DNA of 64,000 nucleotides from Corylus avellana (lineage: Eukaryota > Streptophyta > Magnoliopsida > Fagales > Betulaceae), in assembly GCF_901000735.1 (NCBI RefSeq), contig NC_081541.1, positions 35,048,060-35,112,059 of the forward strand, read 5' to 3'. A program made the position numbers and the translations under genes. Every line of letters starts with the position of its first letter. The stretch's first letter is position 1. The notes beneath the pieces are model-generated. The model saw only the letters and a list, made by a program, of their open reading frames with translations. It had not been told where the DNA came from and ran no database searches. This document shows positions 51,599 through 62,725 of this stretch, piece by piece.

Positions 51599-53608
51599 GT
51601 CCTCAGTCCAGTAATGTTTCTGATCAGTGGATCTTGTGTTATTGAAAAAGAAAAAAAGAAAATATTTTCTCTCCTCTTTTTTTTTTTTTTTTGGTTTACT
51701 CTCAATGCTATGAATGAATTTGTTCAAAAGTTCTTTCTCCTAAGCCTAGTATTGATGGATGCGTATAATGTCTCCCTAAACGCAATGACTCTGCAATTGA
51801 GCATATCCCTCTTAACAATTGCTTCATCTGAGAATGAGAATGGAAAAGACTTCAATTAGTTTGAAGTGGATCTAATTTTTTTAATATTATAGCAAGTTCA
51901 GCTATTCTAATTATTGGGTATTATTATTAATGTGTCTTACTCATTCCTCCAAGGTTTTTAGGTAATAAAGATAAATTTTACACATACGATGATTAATCAT
52001 ATAAGATTATTTTATTGTAATGTACAAGTAAATCCTGAGCATACGAGTTGTTTTTTCTCCCAACCATTAGATGACTTGGGGTTGGGGATATTCCTCCAAT
52101 TTACTTGAGTAATATATAGCATTTTTATTATATTATTCTTGAATACCCTATTAACGTACGACGAGGGTCTCCTGTTATTTGGCTGTTCAAATTTCACATA
52201 AATTTGGATAGCCTAAAATTTGCTGGAGACCACGGAACCTACTTATATGATGCAGGTAGATTCCACAACTCTCTTTTCTTAAGCTATTCAAATTCCTATA
52301 AAATACAATAGCCTGAAAACAACATATCTCAATCCAACATTAACAGTACTAAGCCTTTCTTAGACATCTAACCAGCCACGTATTTCAGTTTCCTATTGAT
52401 ATCTAAAAGAGAGAGCTTCATTGGTTTACTCGGTACTCCCCTGAAAAAAACAGTCCTGCACCCAATTTTTAAAGAAAGAAGGAAAAAGAAAAAAGGTCCA
52501 TGAACAACAATAAAATAAAAAAAAAAATTCAGTTGCGGAAAGCAAATTACCTAAAAACGTTTTACATAAAGAAAATTAAGATTGCATGAGCATGCAGAAG
52601 TGATCTCAGATTGAGATATGGCATGCTAATTAGTCAGTAGACAATAAAGGCCACCTATCACATGGTGATTATCTTTGTTATTAATTATATAATCCTTATT
52701 GATTGACAAAATAAATTATTTAATCCTTCATTATCGATGATCATTGTAAAATTGGGATTTTAGGACGAATATCATTTTTAATTTTTATGCTAAGTCACTA
52801 ATCACATGATTTCGGACTCCCTAACTAACGTATACGCTCAAATTCAATATGGGTGAGTTAGATCCTATTTTTTCCGATTTGTGGCTTAGAGTTTGTCACA
52901 TCCAATTTGAGTTAGAGTAGTGTTTAACTATGTATATTAATGTACTATTAATAAAAACTTTATAATTGCTTTATCTCTCAACAAGTAGTATTAAAGCCAT
53001 AGTTAGTTTCATGTGACGAATGTCTAAATACTTTGGGTTTGGAGTTGTGTATGCTTTCGCAACTTTTGATATATGACACTTTTGAAAATGTAAAAAGACT
53101 CACAAGCAAGGAGGAATTGGGTCAACGTGAAAAAACTCACAAGTGAGCGGGAAATTGTTGTGAGTGTTGAGTCTCATATTAAGAAAAATAGTAGTTAATA
53201 TACTTAAGTGGACTCAAGCCCATTAGCTTAGACTTTTGGGTTAGAGTGACGTTTAACTATTCTAAGTTGTTTTATTTTCATTTTTATGTTTAGTTTTTTG
53301 CTTTTTTTCATGTCAAATTAATGAAATGGATAAAATACCACAAATCACATAATTCATTTAATAGATATTGACATAGATACAGCCGTATTCAATTTGTTTA
53401 ATATAAATGGCTTAAGTTGATAACAGTTAACAAATATTTGTTCATGTGCATCGGCAATTGATGATAGAATCTCGTATGGCTATATTGCGGGACCCATCAT
53501 ATCCACATGGAGTGGATCAACTGTGCTACAACTGCCCAGCTAAAAAAGCACCACAGGATAAAATACCGTTTCTTTCTCCTCAAAATTTCAAAAAAAAATT
53601 CCCCAGCA
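51599..53608. other. Intergenic between RLP24 and TIC62
   Basis: AT-rich spacer without a recognisable gene. A degenerate LTR-like patch near 53165-53260 contains TCAAGCCCATTAGCTTAGAC and TTGGGTTAGAGTGACGTTTA. Another possible relative lies near 52905-52950. The frame from 53446 to 53608 overlaps the TIC62 leader and is not taken as coding. Confidence 0.45.
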
Positions 53609-56600
53609 ATGGAGGGTTGCTCCCTACAGTCACCTACTGTAACCTCTGTGCCATCTTGCTTATTCCTACGTGGGTTAGCTGAAAAACCTTTTGTACATGG
53701 CCAAGTCCTCAAATTTCCCAATTCAAAGGGGTACCCAAATGCCAGAAAGCTAAAAGTTCTTAATAACAGAGCTCAAGCTTCAGGTATATGGTTAATTCTT
53801 CTACATTCCATCAAACTTGTGAAATGGGGTTGTTTTAATTTATCTTATAATTTGACACCTCTGTTTTGGGTCTTTTTTTCATTTTATTTAGCTTTGATTT
53901 TGTATCTGTAACAGGAACCATTGAATAAGTTTTCATTGTAAAAGAGTAGTGATATTGGGTATCATGTATACCTATTTCACCCACTGCATTAGTTTCCTGT
54001 CTGTTGCACTCCATCTATAAAATTGTTTCCATGTTATCCAGTAATCCAGTTATTTCAGCAGACATACAAGATAACATGGTGGTGGAAAGGAACTTTAATG
54101 GCAGTTTAGCATTATGTGAAGTCATAATATGCGGGGCACTAACATATAAACATTCTACCGAGACCTCAGAAGAATTGTAATATTTTTGAAATATTTTAAG
54201 GAAAGTTTCAAACTTGACCTCTGGTAGGGTGTTTCTAAATCATGTCAATGAAGGAGGAACATCTGTAAATATCCCTTAAAATCTTCAAAAGATGTATGTA
54301 CATATGCATATGCAATGTGCAATCTCTGGAGATGTTTGAAATGTGTCATCTTGCAGATTCAATGCTCTAGAAGACTTTTCACGCTGATGTTTATTAGAAA
54401 TAACTGTTGTAGGATATGCCTCTATAAAATATTTCAGGTTTTGCTTCTTTATTACTTCAAAATATATCATTGGAAGTGTGGCTATAGGTCATCTGCAAAT
54501 ATTGCTCTGGTCAACCCACAATATTGCTGAACTAGATACATGATTGATATTGCAAACACAATTGATGGATGAGTTGACTTAGAGTTGTAAGGAAAGCATA
54601 ATTGACACAGGCTATCCATTCCTAGTTCCTGTAACAATTTTACTTGCAATTGTGTCTTTAACCTATTTATGAAGGAAATAGATTCTTTTTAATTCCTCTC
54701 TCCCCCTGCACGATCTTGTTTGGGGTTTGCCAAAATATAGTCTTTGTATATCATCCTTTCCCATGTGTATTGTTGTCTATGGATTCCTACAAGGAACAAC
54801 AAAAGTCCGGTCAGAGACAGTTGAAGCAATTTCAAAGAAAGAAGATTGGAAAGATGAGAATGTTGTATTTGTTGCTGGTGCTACTGGTAGAGTTGGCTCA
54901 CGCACAGTGAGGTTACTCTCTGCTTCAAACTTCACCCTCAAGTTAAATTATCTCTCAATTGGATGCCTCAGTTTCTAAAATTATCAAGCTGTTGCAATCT
55001 CTTTCAGGGAGCTTTTGAAACTCGGGTTCCAAGTCAGAGCTGGCGTGAGGAGTGCTCAGAAGGCAGAAACTCTTGTGCAAGTACAATTTTGATTGTTAAT
55101 TAGAATATTCACAACCATTTTTCTCCAAAATATATCAATAATGAGAAAATAATAACTCATTGCAGAGTGTTAAACAAATGAAGTTAGATGTTGAAAATGC
55201 AAGTGAAGGAACTCAGCGTAAGAAAAGAAAACTTTGAAAGTATCACTTTCTTCTTACTTGTGGTTGCTATTAACTTTTGAAACTTGGGATAGATATAAAA
55301 TATTGTCATTTTAAAAGATATGCTCCTATAGCACATAACAGGTTGTTTTTGGTCTTTAGCCCAGCTGTAGAAAAGCTTGAAATTGTGGAATGTGACTTGG
55401 AGAAACAGGATCGGATTAGACCAGCATTAGGCAATGCATCAGTGGTTATATGCTGCATTGGTGCCAGTGAGAAGGAGGTCTTTGATATCACTGGACCATA
55501 CCGGATTGACTACCTGGCTTCCAAAAACCTTATTGATGCAGGTGAATGAAAGATACTACTTGTTATTGCTTTGCATGAGTTTAGTCTTGTGGGCTTAACA
55601 CCCACCATGGTTTCATATATTTGCAAGATCTAACTGAAATCTCACAATATTTCATTCTGTGGGCCCAAAAGAAATCTATAGAGGAATAAAATTGCCTAGG
55701 ATTTTCTAATTAATTATTTATTATTAATAAAATTGAAAATAATTTTGGTTTTCTCTTGTGGATTTCTGCTTACATCAGATATTCCAAATAATTGACACAA
55801 GGGCCAACATCTGCATAATTCTCTCACTTTGTAATTATGGGTTAAATAACCTTGAACCCATAGTTTTAAGTTTTCTGAACTTTGTATATTTATTCCCCTT
55901 CTCATGAATCATCATGCTCCGACTTGCCTTGTACTTGACATGGAAGGGTTTCTGAACTCATGCAGGCCAAAAAATAGCTTTATTTTCTCCTTTGTATGCC
56001 TGAAATCTATTATTTGGGAAGATGGGAAGGAAAATGCAGTTGATTTTTCCTTTTGAGGACAGAACTTGATTAAGTCAACCAATTACATTTACTTTAAGCT
56101 TGGAAATGCTTATTTTATTACTTCTATTGCTGTGCAGCAACTGCTGCGAAAGTTAAACACTTCATTTTGCTTACCTCATTGGGAACAAACATGGTTGGCT
56201 TTCCTGCTGCTATTCTAAAGTAAGTCTAGAAGTTTCCTCCTCACAATTTGCAGTATGTTGCTTATAGTTCAGTTTTCAACAAAAGACAAGTACTCTATGT
56301 ATACTTCTTCATTAGTTTTCTTTTATTGATTGTCCTTCTCTTCTGCTTCTATAGTTTGTTTTGGGGGGTTCTGATTTGGAAAAGGAAGGCAGAAGAAGCA
56401 CTGCTAGCCAGTGGACTTCCCTACACTGTGAGTGTTAATAGTATTAACTGCAGATAAGTTTGACAAATATGGGGATTTGTGGTGTCTGGTTACTCATTTA
56501 ACAGTCTTTTTTCAGATAGTGAGACCTGGAGGCATGGAACGGCCCACTGATGCTTACAAGGAAACCCATAATATTGCCCTCTCACAGGAAGATACTTTAT

Positions 56601-59600
56601 TTGGTGGCCAGGTGTCAAACCTTCAGGTATTCTTCCTGTACATTTTCCCCAAGTTGGCAATAATATTTCAGCCATGAGCACAACTCCTAAAAATGTTTTC
56701 TTTTTGACCGATTATGTATTGTATCATTCAATTCATTCAGTATTCAACAAGGCCCTGTTTATGTGACTGGAAAATGATTTAAAGCTCTCTGAATGTTGTC
56801 CTGCCACTCAATAAAAGCTGTAAAGGTGATAGCTAAGTTGCTGCATGCTCTCAGTTTCAAGGTTGAAACATTTTATAATTTCAGTAGAATCATAACGTGT
56901 GACCAGTCATCTTATCGGCAATTAAGGTCAAATGTAAACAGATATGGAAAAATATGGAATAATTTATCAATAGATAGTAAATTATGTTTAGTTTACTTGG
57001 CTGATTGGGATATAATTGAAAGTCCATATTCTTTGTGATTTTGTTCTTTTTTTTTTTTTTTTCTCAAAGATTCCCCCTTTGTTTTTTTCCTTTCCCAAGT
57101 ATACTTGCTAAGGAATTAAAGAGAGAATTGGAAATGATGCTTTGGATCATAGGTTTCGTTTTTTCTTTTCCAAATTTGATTTGTGTTGCTAGGGAATGTT
57201 CTATATGTTGATTGCTTTCTTAAAGTTGAAAAACTTTACTCAGCTTATATTGCATGTTGTACCCAGAAGGAAGAAAACTTTTCAATTATATTGACAAAAT
57301 AGTGAAACTGAAAGATCAAATGCTAAAGAGACATCTTTTATGTACTTAACTTCATTTCCAGACCAAAAGAACTTATTGTAAGTGTGAATTTGTGATTTTT
57401 TCTCACATAGTGCTTATCCGTTTATGCTTAGATGCAAATTGTAACTATGCTGGATGTGCATTCTTACTACCTGCGATTCATACACTGCAGTGATTTATCA
57501 CTCTGAATGGTGTCTTGTCATCTTTTACTTGCATTTCTATCTGCAAAACTAATTGTAGACATCCATATCTATATTTGGTGAAAGAAACTTGTCATAATCC
57601 CATCAACAACAGAAGCAACTTCAATTGATGCAGGTAGCAGAGCTCATGGCAGTCATGGCCAAAAACTGCAGCCTTTCATACTGTAAAGTAGTGGAGGTAA
57701 TTGCAGAGACATCTGCACCATTGACTCCCGTGGAGGAACTTCTTGCAAAGATACCATCTCAACGTGCTGACATTTACTCTCGAAAGGTACTTTGACTTGT
57801 ATTCCATGGACATCAAACATGCTTGAAATGAGTGGCTTAAGCTACTGAAGCAAAAATTTGAAAATTTGACTACTAGGGGTAATCTAAGCGGAATGTGTTT
57901 CATCATTTAGCTCTATCTACAGCTGTTTACTTAACTAAAATAATAAAATTCATTTACACTGGAGCCTAAACCTGATCTCTATGTTCCTTAATTGATTTTG
58001 TTCTGATTGTTATTGAGCTTTCAACTTTCTCATTATCGAACTCTTGTCTTCTAATGGTCTAGACTTTCTGCAACTCTTGTTTTCAAACTGTTTGAAAAGG
58101 AGAGCATATTGAATATCCTGGAGCAGAAATGGCTCCTCTCTTGTAGCCTCTCCTCCATATCCTGTCAGGAGATGATAAATCCTTTACATGGGGCTAAAGC
58201 CATGCTAAGATGGTGGTATAGGAATCTTAATGGATGGGGTTGGTCAGAGGTCCTGCTCTTAATTATGACCTATGGCTAGCTTAAACTTAAAATAAGTGGT
58301 GATTTAACATAATATCAGGGGAGAGATCATTGGTTCAAACCATGTCTTTATAATTCACCTCTCATTTCAAATAAATATTCCATGTGTTGGACTTTACTTG
58401 TTAATGTAGAATTTGAGCCCACACTTGAGGAGTGTTAGAATATTAATTAAATGATTAAATTAACCATTTCTTATTAGCTTAAGATTTTAGGATAAATGGT
58501 AATTTAATAGCTAGGAGGTAGGGTGAATCATTGGTACCTTATCATGACTTCAATTATGAAAGATCAATCAATTGATTTTCCTATCTCATTGGATAGCTCA
58601 CGAAATATTGCCAACTACTTTAGGAGCCAAAAAAAAATTACTTCTTTTTGGTGTTATCAGGATCCAGGTGCTGCAGCTGGGCCTGATTTAGCACCATCTA
58701 AGACTGTCAAATCCAAGGAACCAAGCCCTACCATTGAGAAGGAGCCTTCCAGTGCAAAAGCGATGGCGAGGCAACCCCTCTCTCCTTATTTTGTGTAAGC
58801 AGATATTCATCTTGCCTATTATATGTTGCATAAGCCATTTCTGATACTTTTCTGTTGAATCATAGATATTGGACAGTTTCTTTATGAGCTGATTTGATTT
58901 TGCTAGTTATGAGGATTTAAAGCCACCTAGCTCTCCATCTCCACCATCAAGTGGTTCCAAAGGAACTCCTTACCGTTCATCAACACCAGTAGAAGTAGTA
59001 TCAACTACTTCTATGGAGATTGCTTTTATCATAAAGTAGATCTGCTATTATAATCTCCACTTTTAAGAATGAAGTATAAAATTTGGTAGTACAACTCTTT
59101 TTCTATGTTCAATCTAAATAGTAAAGGCTACGTTAAGTTTGGCAAAAAAAGTATGCTACGGGATTGCAGCCTACCAACAAGAATCAATTAAAGAAATGAA
59201 AACAAAGACGAAACAAATCCCTCCTGTAGTCAAATTAGTAACTGCTTCTGTAATTTTCAAAAGGCTGCTGTATGCAGCATATAGACGAATCTAGTGGTTG
59301 TGATGACCCTCAGTAATTCATGATTATGAAGATACCTATTTTCACCCTTCAAAACAACATAGGTGTTATGGTGGTTTACTCCTCAGTGGTTCTCATGTGG
59401 TTCTCATCTATTCTCACCCTTCAAATAAGGTGTTCTGCTACATTATTCCCATCTGCCTAAAGGTTGAAGTCAGAGTCAACATGACAAGCTGTCGAACTGA
59501 TTAAGTTTGTGTCAAGAATATAAATGCTGTTTTATTTTCTTATCAGCCATTCTGAACAGCCTTGCTCTCTTTGCTTTGTTATGACCTTCTAGTGTTTATT

Positions 59601-60226
59601 TTTTTCACAACTAATTTTTTTTCTTCTTTTTTAATGATTCCCACACAAAATGCGCACACTTTGTTTTCAGATATGATGACTTTAAGCCCCCTACATCCCC
59701 ATCTCCTAATGCACCTACCACGTCACTCCTCCCAACATCGGATGCGGATGGTGGATTCAACATGGCTACGTTGTCAGTGAACAACATAGCTCAATCTCCA
59801 AAAGCAGATAAACCAGGGGGTAATCAGCACCATACTGGACCGAAGCCAAGACCACTTTCACCTTTTACTATGTGAGTCTTTCCTGGGATTCATCTTTGTT
59901 TCTTTTTGTTAGACATGTTTTCATGAAGGTTATCTAGAGGGGAATCTTTTCCAAAGAAGCACAAATAAACTCTAAATCCAGGATATTAGTGTTCAGCATG
60001 GAAAAATTTTTGTTATTAAGCTTTAGGTCACGTCGAGACAATTATTATTACTTATTTCAAAAGTTTAAACTGATAGAAAAAAATGAATTTAATCATTTAA
60101 TTAATATTCTAACCGAGATTAGTATCTTGTTAACTGAGTATCTACTTTCTCTTTTTCCAATAAATAACCAGGTACGATGACTTGAAGCCTCCAACTTCCC
60201 CACTCCCATCCCCAAGGAAATCTTAG
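53609..60226 (+). CDS. TIC62: TIC62, chloroplast FNR-binding redox protein
   Basis: Thirteen exons: 53609-53783, 54794-54911, 55008-55080, 55166-55217, 55365-55541, 56138-56219, 56355-56427, 56516-56626, 57634-57786, 58661-58794, 58907-59035, 59671-59871 and 60172-60226 (TAG). Phases agree and give 510 residues. A transit peptide (about 1-60) precedes an atypical short-chain dehydrogenase domain with the Rossmann motif VAGATGRVGSRT (Gly87, 90 and 93). Further landmarks are CCIGASEKEVFDITGPYRID, LWKRKAEEALLASG-like sequence and RPGGMERPTDAYKETHN. The C-terminal third holds three Pro/Ser repeats for ferredoxin-NADP reductase binding: YEDLKPPSSPSP, YDDFKPPTSPSP and YDDLKPPTSPLP. TIC62 shuttles between envelope and thylakoid and tethers FNR. 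Exon 11 ends AA before GTAGAT, where unspliced reading gives a stop and a shorter form with one repeat. Matches Arabidopsis AT3G18890. Confidence 0.95.
58260..58515 (+). mobile_element. TRIM-like miniature LTR retrotransposon remnant
   Basis: The order seen is an LTR-like end (TGGTGATTTAACATAATATC), a primer-site-like TATCAGGGG, a short non-coding interior, then GCCCACACTTGAGGAG resembling a polypurine tract, and an LTR-like start TGTTAGAATATTAATTAAAT that again ends in GGATAAATGGTAATTTAATA. This is the layout of a terminal-repeat retrotransposon in miniature, decayed. It lies in intron 9 of TIC62. Confidence 0.5.
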
Positions 60227-61355
60227 AGAAATATCTGCCCTACAACTTCAACAAGGTAACAGTTCAAAGTTTCTCATACCCATATTAAATGAAGATGAGT
60301 ATGCCTCTTTGAGGCTAAACCCTCAGCACAGAAGTGACACTGAATATGTGATTGGAACAGAACCATTGAAGCATCGCAATTAATGCAGAGGAAAGCAACT
60401 GCAAATGCGGGAATAGCTTCTAATGATAATTCTTATATAAATTTAACATTGATTCCTACGTATATATATAAGTGTTTATTTTCTTTTTCTTTTTTTCTTT
60501 TACTTGTTTTTTTTGTATTCTAAATGTAAACTACAGCAAGATCAGTTTGCCTTCATAGAATAAGATTAATACACTATGTTTCCTATGGTTTTGTATAATA
60601 ATACGTCACTCTTTTTGTTCTGCGAAAACATTGCACCTATCAAGCTGCCTTGACTTGGGAAAGGCATCACTAGGTTGAATATTTTGAGTTCGAGCTCGAC
60701 TCATTTGAAACTTTTTGCCAACTTCGGCTCGGCTCAGCTCGATTACAGTCATACTTAGTGTGCATGCTTTTGAAAAGAGGTAAAAACCTGAAGACAACTG
60801 TGGGTTTGAAGGAGAGGAGTCTATTATTTCAAATTTAATAGTAATTTTAAAAGCTAGCTCACATTTGAGAGGACTCTAAGAGGATTTTAGTCATTCTTAT
60901 ATCATTACTCGAAGGAGAGATCCCCTTTATTTCCTTGTGTACAAGAGAAAAATGGTAAGATGTCAGAATTGTAGAGCCTACGTCTCCGGTGTGTTAAGGC
61001 AAAAAAAATGTTGTCTTTGTTGATAGGAGTGAAAATGCGGTTACAGTTAGCAATTATTAGCTAAAATCGCTAACCGTAATTGCCTAGACTATTAGTAAAA
61101 TCTACTAACCGCCTATGTGGTTTACGATTAATAACTTCAATAATAGTTAACCACTTTTTAAAGAAAAAATTTAAAAATTTAAAAAATAAAAATAAAAACA
61201 AAAACAAAAACAAAAACAAAATGACGTCGTTTTTATGGTAATATGATAATACCCTACTACATTATACGACATCATTTCTATATTTTTATATATTTGATCA
61301 AATGTTATTGTTTCTGTTTAAAAAAAGATAAATGCTAGTGATACTAACTCTTTTA
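60227..61355. other. AT-rich intergenic region after TIC62
   Basis: This includes the TIC62 3' UTR. No gene was recognised. A patch near 61030-61150 with repeated GCGGTTA/CTAACCG words in both orientations and an AAAAC pentamer repeat near 61190-61220 hint at further transposon debris. Confidence 0.5.
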
Positions 61356-61932
61356 CTAATAGACAGGGGCGGACCTAGGATTTATATTATGGGGGACAAA
61401 CTTACCTGAATATATAACTACATAGATACATATAGTATCTCTCTATATGTGTATTTGTATATGTTTATCTAAAATAAATATAGATAAGTCTTAAATTTAA
61501 TTTCATAGTAAATTGTAAGTTATTATTGCATACAAAAGTTATGTTTTAAAATAAACTAAAAAAATCTATAAGATTTAAAAAAAAAAAAAAAAAGTACATT
61601 TAGTGTGAACTTTTTCTTCTAACGAGATCACTTGGAGCTCCCATAAATACTATAGTCAAGCTAAAATAATGTTGCGAATAGAAAGTCACTAATTAAATGG
61701 GGACATTTTCAATTTTTTAAAGCTGAAAGAGTGAACAAAACTAAAAGAAAATTTTAAAAGGAGACAAAAATATAATTTTGGAGGGACAAAACTAAAATAA
61801 ATTTTTTAAAAAGGGGCAAGAATATAATTTTGTGGGGATAAATTTCTAAAAAATTATATTCTAATAACATTTTCAAAATGGTTGGGGGGACGATCCCCCT
61901 AATCATATGCCTGCTTCCGCCTTGCTAATAGA
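61356..61932. mobile_element. Non-autonomous hAT element with 8-bp target-site duplication
   Basis: The element spans 61364-61924 (561 bases). It starts CAGGGGCGGA and ends TTCCGCCTTG, whose reverse complement is CAAGGCGGAA, so the imperfect inverted ends match at 7 of 10 positions. It is flanked on both sides by the exact octamer CTAATAGA (61356-61363 and 61925-61932). Eight-base duplications and CAGGGGCGG-type ends are typical of hAT elements. There is no transposase frame, so it depends on a partner elsewhere. Confidence 0.85.
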
Positions 61933-62725
61933 GACTTACTAAACTGATGTGTAGCTCATTCATTGGAGAAAAACAAAACAATTAATTAAAATAAATGTAA
62001 GTACTAATAAATGAGTTACATATCATTTTAGTAAGCTTCTGCTAGTAAAAAAGTTAATACCCATAATATTTATCTTTAAGATATTTTATTCAATCAACTT
62101 CTGCCGTCATTTCAAGAACTAGCGCTTTTAACTTTTTAAGTTTTCTATATGGAGAAAAATAATGTATCAATTATTGGGGTCTAAGTGCTTAACCTTTTAT
62201 CAAATTACTTTTTGAGGTTTGAAATTGATTAATCGATCCTTAAAATATACCCCATTATCAAATCAATCACTCCATGCTCTACTTTGGTTAGCTTTTTTTA
62301 TGGTAAATAATGAGACATAAATGGAAATTTAGTAGTGAGAATTTGTGTTAGCATTTTGAATTCAAATATGAGTATACGATTATATAAATTAATTTTAATT
62401 TGATATATTTAATTAAATTAATCAAATTCGTTAATTTTAGGAGTCGAGTCAAACATTATCCCCTCTAAATATTATGGAGTCGGATTCTAATCGAAATATA
62501 AATATAATCTAAATATAAGATTATATGAGACACTTTGAAGTCGACCTCCCTCAATGTAATTAAACGGATCGGCTTCTTGTATGGAATGATCCATGCCCCA
62601 TGGGCCCATTTCTCCTTGAAATTATTAGACCATATCTGAGAGTTACCTTGAGCATGGTTTAGGGTTTCTCTGGTTCTATTCCAAGAGGAAGAAGAAGAAT
62701 CGAACCCGAAAATCCAAAAAAAAAA
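61933..62725. other. AT-rich spacer and promoter of the methyltransferase gene
   Basis: The left part is AT-rich without frames. The last 130 bases before the start codon carry the site II and telo-box motifs listed separately. Confidence 0.5.
62601..62667. promoter_or_regulatory. Site II plus telo-box upstream of the methyltransferase
   Basis: TGGGCCCA at 62601-62608 and GGTTTAGGGTTT at 62656-62667 (telo-box AAACCCTAA on the opposite strand) lie 59-125 bases before the start codon. The same pair precedes RLP24. Confidence 0.6.
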
